Positions 1 to 4,583 of a stretch of 5,329 nt of DNA are shown one piece after another. The position numbers were made by a program, and so were the translations under genes. This DNA is from Bacteroidales bacterium (lineage in GTDB: Bacteria > Bacteroidota > Bacteroidia > Bacteroidales > UBA7960). Numbering within the stretch: the stretch's first letter is position 1; the number at the start of each line of letters is the position of its first letter. The stretch covers positions 3,740 through 9,068 of the forward strand of contig DMJL01000153.1 in assembly GCA_003451785.1 (NCBI GenBank), given 5' to 3'. The notes under the pieces were generated by a model. It was not told where the DNA came from. It saw only the letters and a program-made list of their open reading frames with translations, and searched no databases.

Positions 1-141
1 CAGATTAAAATACTTCAAGAATTTCCTGAGATTAGGTACCTCAAGGTCAGATTAGCAAAATTAAATCCTCCGGTTGGCGGAAAAGTGAAGTCGGTGGCGG
101 TGGAGTTGGAGAAATCTCTGGAAATTCGCAAATTCGTATAG
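1..141 (+). CDS. folB: Dihydroneopterin aldolase FolB, C-terminal fragment
   Basis: The window opens inside a reading frame (frame 1) that runs 46 codons to a TAG stop. Its product ends in a segment with the pattern FPEIRYLKVRLAKLNPPVGG, followed by a VxVELEK strand. This is the typical end of dihydroneopterin aldolase: the KxNPP(V/I)GG loop and the last beta-strand of the tunnelling fold. FolB (usually about 120 residues) cleaves 7,8-dihydroneopterin to 6-hydroxymethyl-7,8-dihydropterin and glycolaldehyde in cytoplasmic folate synthesis. About two thirds of the protein, including the N-terminal part of the active site, lies upstream of the window. The identification rests on motif recognition in a short tail. 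A related epimerase of the same fold cannot be fully excluded, but the NPPVGG loop makes FolB the best call. Confidence 0.82.
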   Translation, partial: QIKILQEFPEIRYLKVRLAKLNPPVGGKVKSVAVELEKSLEIRKFV

Positions 142-174
142 AGGTTAGTTCCTTATCAATGCAAATTTGTTTAG

Positions 175-205
175 GCAATCTATTACGCATTAAAAATAGA
201 GTTGC
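175..205 (+). terminator. Weak hairpin after folB, possible terminator
   Basis: Bases 179-184 (TCTATT) pair with 195-200 (AATAGA) around a 10-base loop. After a bulged G at 201, bases 175-178 (GCAA) pair with 202-205 (TTGC). The stem is AT-rich, and only a short broken T tract (TCATTTTC) follows. Its position 34 bases past the folB stop suits a terminator, but the stem is weak and may be chance in AT-rich DNA. Confidence 0.3.
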
Positions 206-261
206 TCATTTTCAAAAATTTACGACAAGGGACCCGATTGCGTTTCTGATGGAATAAAAAT

Positions 262-292
262 TTTGCAAAAGTTAAATAAAGACTTACTTTTG
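262..292 (+). promoter_or_regulatory. Bacteroidota-type promoter of tRNA-Cys
   Basis: TTTG at 262-265 and TACTTTTG at 285-292 are separated by exactly 19 bases. This matches the primary-sigma consensus of Bacteroidota (TTTG near -33 and TAnnTTTG near -7) at every defined position. Transcription would start near 298-300, only about five bases before the mature 5' end of the tRNA at 305, so the primary transcript would have a very short leader. Position and match make this one of the best supported promoters in the window. Confidence 0.8.
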
Positions 293-304
293 CACCATTC
301 TAAG

Positions 305-375
305 GGTCTCGTGGCCGAGTGGCTAGGCAGAGGTCTGCAAAACCTCCCACAGCGGTTCGACTCCGCTCGAGACCT
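305..375 (+). tRNA. tRNA-Cys (anticodon GCA)
   Basis: The full cloverleaf can be folded by eye. The acceptor stem pairs 305-311 (GGTCTCG) with 368-374 (CGAGACC). The D stem pairs GCC at 314-316 with GGC at 326-328. The anticodon stem pairs GAGGT at 330-334 with ACCTC at 342-346 around loop CTGCAAA, with anticodon GCA at 337-339. The variable loop is short. The T stem pairs AGCGG at 351-355 with CCGCT at 363-367 around TTCGACT. The discriminator base 375 is T, the U73 identity base of cysteine tRNAs. CCA is not encoded and must be added after transcription. All stems are perfectly paired, so the gene looks functional. Confidence 0.97.
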
Positions 376-399
376 CGAAAAAGTATGGATTTTACTGTT

Positions 400-437
400 T
401 AGGCTGCTTCACATTTGGAGGCAGCCTATCCTATTTT
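400..437 (+). terminator. Intrinsic terminator after tRNA-Cys
   Basis: Bases 400-410 (TAGGCTGCTTC) pair with 418-428 (GAGGCAGCCTA), giving an 11-base-pair stem with one G-T wobble and a 7-base loop. The tail TCCTATTTT ends at 437. The stem is GC-rich against an AT-rich background and lies 25 bases past the tRNA end, so the tRNA appears to be a single-gene transcription unit. Confidence 0.8.
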
Positions 438-1191
438 AATCTAATTTTATTACGAAATCTTTGGATATTTTATGGTATAATTTGCTGAATCATATAGAAT
501 TGTGGTTCAGTTAAATAAAATTGCAGATTGTTTTGCCTCATTTCGCAAACCATTTATGCTATTTTTTCATCCGTAAATAATTTTTAGGTTTAAGGGCGGT
601 TGGAACTCCATGTTTGCTATTTTCAAAGGTGTTTGTGTTTATTCGCAAACAAGTTCGTTTCATTTCAATCCCAAGACATATTCTCCATCTTGTATGTTGT
701 GGTGGGTATTATCTACTAATAATATTTGTGATGCACAAAGCTTTGCCTGCACTTTGCGAAGACGAAGTGAAGCATTTTATAACATTTAGATTGTCATTCA
801 GCATTTCGATTAGCTCACTTTGACACCTGTCCAAATACCGCCCAAGGCAAACATTTCCCCAAGAGCGTTCATTCTATGTTATAGGATATAATCAGCCTAA
901 GCACATTTCATTTGATATATAGCGTTGAACATCTTAATGATAGGTAAAAAAATAATCTGTCGCCATTTTACATTGGTTTAAAGTTTATAATAGTTTTCCC
1001 AATTTAGTGCAAAAGTGCAGGAAGGATCTGATGTTTAATTTTGGGTTTTTATTTCGGGGATACTTTTAATTTAAAATAGTTAAATTGTGTTAAAATTTGC
1101 ATTAATATAGGCAGTATTGGTTGATTATGAACCTTGTTTAGCCTAATTTCGTATTGTATTGCAATTTGTACCATTTAAAATTTAAAAACTC
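438..1191. other. Gene-poor spacer between tRNA-Cys and lipoprotein gene
   Basis: This 754-base AT-rich stretch has no gene I can support. On the plus strand, a TTG-started frame (614-823) and an overlapping ATG-started frame (610-789) have unlike-protein composition and no recognisable motif. On the minus strand, two short pieces share one frame: 872-810, starting at ATG and encoding 20 residues (MNALGEMFALGG and on), and 776-660, which has no ATG. Four stop codons separate or end them. They could be a decayed gene or chance. A 10-base palindrome, CAAAGCTTTG, lies at 736-745. There is no copy of the tRNA 3' end that would mark an integrated element. Confidence 0.6.
1121..1151 (+). promoter_or_regulatory. 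Candidate promoter of the lipoprotein gene
   Basis: TTG at 1121-1123 is followed after 20 bases by TAATTTCG at 1144-1151, a one-mismatch form of the Bacteroidota -7 box TAnnTTTG. The predicted start near 1158 leaves an untranslated leader of about 34 bases before the ATG at 1192. A second weak candidate (TTTG at 1040-1043, 17 bases, TACTTTTA at 1061-1068) lies further upstream. No Shine-Dalgarno sequence precedes the ATG, as is usual in this phylum. Confidence 0.4.
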
Positions 1192-2745
1192 ATGAAAACT
1201 TTACGAGTGCTATCTCTGTTTTTTATGGCAGTTTTTGCCATTGTAGCCTGTACTGAGGGTGAGGAAGTCCCCACAGACGAAACAACCAATTCGGGTAGAG
1301 TAAGACCACGCAACATCAATGTGCCAGTAGTTCCTCCTCCCGGGCTGAAAAATATTCCAGCTCCCCACATCGGCTTTTGGTTTACTTTGATTGCCGAAGT
1401 AGATGCTCCTGAAATCGACAACCGCACACTGCAAGCCACAGAAGTAAGGCTCAGACAAAATTTTGCAATTGTTACCTACAATATGAAAGGCGAAGGTGTA
1501 AAAGGTGCTGTAGATATTGTGAATGTTGGCAATAGAAACGCAATTACAATTACCAGAACTTTTGAATTTCCTGATGCAGATATAAATGCTGCAGTTTGGA
1601 TGCCTGCAACTAACAATCCCAATTTTTTTATTGCTGGTCAGGATGCTGAGGGTGCCTTTTTTGCTGTAATCAATTCTACGGGACCTGCTGACCAAACCAT
1701 CACTAGAAGAAGGCTTCAAGGATTCTCTGCCATCAGCATGGATATTGTAGGAACTTCTTTATTTATTGCCACAGGTACGCATGGCGGTCTAACTATTGTA
1801 AACACTAATAATCTGACTACAACATTTAGACCTTACGATGATATGCGTTCAGTAGCAGTAATGGGACAAAACAACTTAGCCATACTTACCTCGAATTTCA
1901 TTCGCAGATATCATTTTGATCACATTAATATGGTTTTAACTCAAATGGCAAATATTGCCATTCCTGCTAACTATGTCCAAGTTGCCTCTAAGGCAGATTT
2001 AGATAAGACTTCAACCTATACATTCGCAGCACTAAACCGCGGTGGTGTAGAAATCTTTAGGAATAGCGATCTCACATTGGTTGATAGGTTGGCAAGGCCT
2101 AATACACCTTCAGGGCTCGACCCCGAAGATTTTGTTAGCAATAGCGTTTCTGCAAACTTTACAGGAGCAGGTAATACTTTGGAAGGGTTGGTGTTTGCAG
2201 CCAATGGCGGTGCTGGTATTGCTGTGAGTAAATATCATAGAACTCAAACAGATCGTTTTGTTGAATATGGCTATTTCGACTTTGGTCGGCCTATCTCTAC
2301 TAACTTTGTGAAATCATCACAAGATCTTATTTTCATTGCCACTGGAAAAGGTGGTTTAAAAATTCTATCCTTCTTTGAAGTTGAAGCTTGTGATAGTTGG
2401 TCTAATCAAATTGCTTTTGCAGGTTCAATTAATAGGCAAAGTGGTGCTTGGCGAGCCTTTGATGCCAATAACTCAAACCCTCAGTCTATATTTGTACAAG
2501 ATGAAAGTAACCAAATTAACCATGCTTCTGTAACTTTTTTAAATGGAAGACTCACAATAAACTTAGGTCCTTATGCCCGGCTTCAGGATATTACAAATCC
2601 TGTAAGGATTCAAGGCTTCACATCTCTACCTACAACTAGACCAACCACTTTCACTACCTACCAGGGAGATGCATTACAAGTAGATATTCCTGGACAATTT
2701 AGTCACTTTGTCATTCAACTGCATTTGCAAATTTGCAACAATTAA
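1192..2745 (+). CDS. Lipoprotein with LVIVD-type beta-propeller repeats
   Basis: The product is a predicted envelope lipoprotein of 517 residues. It begins with a lipoprotein signal peptide: K2 and R5, a hydrophobic core, and a lipobox I17-V-A-C20, so Cys20 would be lipidated after signal peptidase II cleavage. Residues 21-30 are rich in Glu/Asp, like the surface-export signals of Bacteroidota lipoproteins, and a Pro-rich linker spans about 42-60. Residues 90-397 contain about seven repeats of an 'I/V-F-I-A-x-(n)-G-G-L-x-I-V/F' type, best seen at 190-206, 276-293 and 378-394. This resembles the LVIVD repeat and predicts a seven-bladed propeller. Residues 400-517 form a separate beta-rich tail bracketed by Cys400 and Cys515. 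There are no catalytic motifs. It is apparently a single-gene unit closed by the terminator at 2793-2824. A role in binding or scaffolding is inferred; the ligand is unknown. Confidence 0.8.
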   Translation: MKTLRVLSLFFMAVFAIVACTEGEEVPTDETTNSGRVRPRNINVPVVPPPGLKNIPAPHIGFWFTLIAEVDAPEIDNRTLQATEVRLRQNFAIVTYNMKGEGVKGAVDIVNVGNRNAITITRTFEFPDADINAAVWMPATNNPNFFIAGQDAEGAFFAVINSTGPADQTITRRRLQGFSAISMDIVGTSLFIATGTHGGLTIVNTNNLTTTFRPYDDMRSVAVMGQNNLAILTSNFIRRYHFDHINMVLTQMANIAIPANYVQVASKADLDKTSTYTFAALNRGGVEIFRNSDLTLVDRLARPNTPSGLDPEDFVSNSVSANFTGAGNTLEGLVFAANGGAGIAVSKYHRTQTDRFVEYGYFDFGRPISTNFVKSSQDLIFIATGKGGLKILSFFEVEACDSWSNQIAFAGSINRQSGAWRAFDANNSNPQSIFVQDESNQINHASVTFLNGRLTINLGPYARLQDITNPVRIQGFTSLPTTRPTTFTTYQGDALQVDIPGQFSHFVIQLHLQICNN

Positions 2746-2792
2746 GAATGTAACTTTTTTGTGTTAGGCTATTTATATTTTAAATATAAAGC

Positions 2793-2824
2793 AAAGGAGC
2801 TATCCTCAGGGGTAGCTCCTTTTT
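2793..2824 (+). terminator. Intrinsic terminator after the lipoprotein gene
   Basis: Bases 2795-2805 pair with 2810-2820: AGGAGCTATCC against GGGTAGCTCCT, with one T-G wobble and a TCAG tetraloop. A-T pairs at the base and a T run at 2820-2824 complete the structure. It begins 48 bases past the stop codon and separates the lipoprotein gene from everything downstream. Confidence 0.88.
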
Positions 2825-2852
2825 AGATCTTATATTTCAGAGAATTACAGTC

Positions 2853-2942
2853 ATGAATTTGAAACATTCTGAATTGGAAATACTGATTGAGGGGGAAACA
2901 TTCCAATACATAACCTTATTGGATGAAATTTTGGATAAGTGA
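2853..2942 (+). CDS. Possible 29-residue ORF, doubtful
   Basis: An ATG-started frame of 29 codons ends in TGA. The peptide begins MNLKHSELEILIEGE and ends LLDEILDK, an acidic, helix-friendly composition that looks more protein-like than most chance frames. It starts 28 bases after the terminator of the lipoprotein gene. No promoter-like sequence or known family was recognised. It may be a small protein, a remnant of a longer gene, or chance. Confidence 0.2.
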   Translation: MNLKHSELEILIEGETFQYITLLDEILDK

Positions 2943-3147
2943 AAAATGCAATAATTTTTTGAAAATCCATTTTATATTTTAAGCATTTCGCAAGGCGTAT
3001 AGTGCTGAATCGATCGATATTTTGTGCCTTACTTTAGCAAATTTGCTTATGAAAAATTAATACAATTGCAGAATTAACAGTGTGATGACTGTGAAATTGT
3101 AATCTGAAACGCCACAAAAGCTAAGGAATTGTAATTTTTTTTATCTT

Positions 3148-3180
3148 TTTGTGCAAATTCTATAATTTAATTCATTTTTG
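3148..3180 (+). promoter_or_regulatory. Weak candidate promoter upstream of arcC
   Basis: TTTG at 3148-3151 and CATTTTTG at 3173-3180 (one mismatch to TAnnTTTG) are separated by 21 bases. A start near 3187 would give arcC a leader of about 325 bases running through the inverted-repeat segment and its hairpin. Spacing and match are both off-consensus, and T-rich DNA produces such matches by chance. Confidence 0.25.
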
Positions 3181-3185
3181 CTTAG

Positions 3186-3395
3186 CTTTGCAGGGATTGC
3201 ATAAGCATTGATTTTTGCGTCCCAAAATTGGATCATGAATTCATATCCTGCGTTGTTATCCGTTTTCTTTCAGGCACTTGCTGCCATACCCAATGAGGCT
3301 ATTTTGCACGAAGCCTAGTGATTTTGGCTTCAGTGCAGTTTTCTTTGGAGTATTCTTCCACTTTCATAATTATCTAAGCGGATTGCCCTGCAAAG
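3186..3395. repeat. Segment bounded by 10-base inverted repeats
   Basis: CTTTGCAGGG at 3186-3195 is perfectly inverted as CCCTGCAAAG at 3386-3395, framing 210 bases. The outer flanks share a CTTAG/CTAAG element (3181-3185 and about 3404-3408) in inverted orientation, at different spacing. No target-site duplication is visible. The inside holds a strong hairpin (3306-3336) and a minus-strand frame broken by one TAG. The layout resembles a short non-autonomous mobile element, but a single copy with 10-base ends could also be chance. Confidence 0.3.
3306..3346 (+). terminator. Terminator-like hairpin upstream of arcC
   Basis: GCACGAAGCC at 3306-3315 pairs with GGCTTC at 3326-3331 and GTGC at 3333-3336, giving ten base pairs with one bulged A (3332) and a 10-base loop. 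The T-rich tract AGTTTTCTTT follows. It could end rightward transcription or act as an attenuator in an arcC leader. No complete gene ends just before it, which makes its role unclear. Confidence 0.4.
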
Positions 3396-3512
3396 TGAGT
3401 TTTACTAAGGCTTTTTGCAAAAATTCCTGAAAACTGAACTAAAGCTTTCACAAAATCCTAATTGTATTTCCGACTAAGTTGTTTTATTAAAATGCTATAA
3501 ATACATAATTCT

Positions 3513-4457
3513 ATGAAAAAGTTAACAGTTATTGCATTTGGCGGCAACGCCTTATTGCGTGGAGACCAGCAGGGTACCATTGATGAGCAGGAAGCGAATG
3601 TTTATGAAACTTGCAAGCAATTGGTTCCATTGATTCAATCGGGTTGCGATTTGGTAATTGGTCATGGCAACGGCCCCCAAGTTGGCAATGTGCTTTTGCA
3701 GCACGAGGCCGGAAATCGCATTTATGGGCTGCCCAAGCAACCTATTGATTTTTGCGTGGCCGAAACACAAGGTTCCATTGGTTTTATGATTGAGCAGCAA
3801 TTGCGCAATGTATTGCGCGAAGTTGGCATTAAAAAAAATGTTGTTACCTTGGTAACGCAGGTGGTAGTGGACAAGAACGATTCCGCCTTTCAAAACCCCA
3901 ACAAGCCTGTAGGTCCTTTTTATACCATTGAGGAAAAGGATGTATTGATGAAAGAACATACCGAATGGGTTTTTCACGAGGATCCCCGCAAGCGCGGATG
4001 GCGTAGAGTAGTAGCGTCGCCCAGACCAGTAGAAATGCCCAATTGGGAAGCGGTAGAGAAACTAGCTCGTACCGGCACTATTGTAATCACTGTAGGCGGT
4101 GGCGGCATACCTGCGTATATAGACACAAACGGTAAAATGATTGGTATAGATGCAGTGATTGACAAAGACTTGGCTTCTTCCATGCTGGCTAAACAAATAA
4201 AGGCCGATGAATTTTGCATACTCACCGATGTGCCCAATGTGTATGTAAATTTCCGCAAACCCGATGAGAAAAAGTTAGAAAGAGTTGGTCTTGCAGAGAT
4301 AAAGAAGCATTTGGCAGACGGGCAGTTTACAGAAGGAAGTATGGCTCCAAAGGTGCGTGCGTGTATCGAGTTTGTTGAAAATGGTGGCAAAGAAGCCCTT
4401 ATCACAGAAGCAACTCAGCTACAACAAAATGGCACCGGAACCATTATACATACATAA
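3513..4457 (+). CDS. arcC: Carbamate kinase ArcC
   Basis: The 314-residue product has the usual length of carbamate kinase (about 310) and starts right at the first beta-strand, MKKLTVIAFGGNAL. Amino-acid-kinase landmarks occur in order: GGNAL at 10-14, GHGNGPQVGN at 50-59, Lys131 within the NPNKPVGP loop of the lid subdomain, VVASPRP at 166-172, GGGGIPAY at 195-202, IDAVIDKDLAS at 212-222, TDVPNVY at 238-244, and GSMAPKV at 275-281 with nucleotide-contacting Lys280. The enzyme reversibly transfers phosphate between carbamoyl phosphate and ADP. In the cytoplasm of arginine or citrulline fermenters it works toward ATP, CO2 and ammonia. The ornithine carbamoyltransferase that supplies carbamoyl phosphate begins 126 bases downstream. 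No terminator separates the two, so read-through is possible. The gene looks intact, and there is no Shine-Dalgarno motif at the start. Confidence 0.97.
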   Translation: MKKLTVIAFGGNALLRGDQQGTIDEQEANVYETCKQLVPLIQSGCDLVIGHGNGPQVGNVLLQHEAGNRIYGLPKQPIDFCVAETQGSIGFMIEQQLRNVLREVGIKKNVVTLVTQVVVDKNDSAFQNPNKPVGPFYTIEEKDVLMKEHTEWVFHEDPRKRGWRRVVASPRPVEMPNWEAVEKLARTGTIVITVGGGGIPAYIDTNGKMIGIDAVIDKDLASSMLAKQIKADEFCILTDVPNVYVNFRKPDEKKLERVGLAEIKKHLADGQFTEGSMAPKVRACIEFVENGGKEALITEATQLQQNGTGTIIHT

Positions 4458-4492
4458 TTTTTGGTAATAGCAATAGGTGCTTGATGTTATAA

Positions 4493-4524
4493 TTTGCCAG
4501 AAATACGCGGAAGGTGTAATTTTG
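4493..4524 (+). promoter_or_regulatory. Bacteroidota-type promoter of the carbamoyltransferase gene
   Basis: TTTG at 4493-4496 and TAATTTTG at 4517-4524 are separated by 20 bases. Both boxes match the Bacteroidota consensus in full, with a spacer one base longer than the usual 19. The predicted start near 4530 gives a leader of about 54 bases before the ATG at 4584. The promoter lies entirely in the gap after arcC, so the transferase gene can be transcribed independently. Confidence 0.65.
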
Positions 4525-4583
4525 GAATCGTGGTACCGATAAAATAATTGTCAGATAATTCTTAAACTAAAATTCAAATCAAC

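Larger units (their letters stand above)
2825..3512. other. Gene-poor, structure-rich spacer before arcC
   Basis: This 688-base AT-rich stretch has no confident gene. It contains a 29-codon ORF (2853-2942). It also holds the palindromes ATCGATCGAT (3009-3018) and AGCAAATTTGCT (3036-3047). A nested dyad pairs TACAATT at 3061-3067 with AATTGTA at 3095-3101 and, inside it, ACAGT at 3077-3081 with ACTGT at 3088-3092. A segment bounded by inverted repeats (3186-3395) contains a terminator-like hairpin. Some of this may be leader or regulatory sequence for arcC, but no promoter matching the consensus well lies in the 110 bases directly before the arcC start. Confidence 0.6.

Noticed and set aside
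614..823. 69-codon plus-strand frame starting at TTG
   Set aside because: It uses a rare start, has runs of Phe/Ile/Ser and Cys typical of AT-rich noncoding DNA, has no family motif, and overlaps an equally plausible ATG frame (610-789).
305..1191. tRNA-Cys as an attachment site for an integrated element
   Set aside because: No second copy of the tRNA 3' end, no integrase and no foreign gene cluster is seen downstream in the window.
1182..1719. Minus-strand frames inside the first third of the lipoprotein gene (1182-1439 and 1210-1719)
   Set aside because: They lie opposite a well supported lipoprotein gene with signal peptide and repeats; their translations show no motifs.
2016..2204. 62-codon minus-strand frame
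   Set aside because: It is a shadow of the propeller repeats on the plus strand.
3235..3318. 27-codon plus-strand ORF, and an overlapping 45-codon one at 3293-3430
   Set aside because: They overlap each other and the hairpin, and have no motif or promoter; the Phe/Cys-rich composition of the longer one is typical of the antisense of another sequence.
3552..4405. Two long minus-strand frames opposite arcC (3552-3977 and 3974-4405)
   Set aside because: They are antisense shadows of an intact carbamate kinase with every family motif present.
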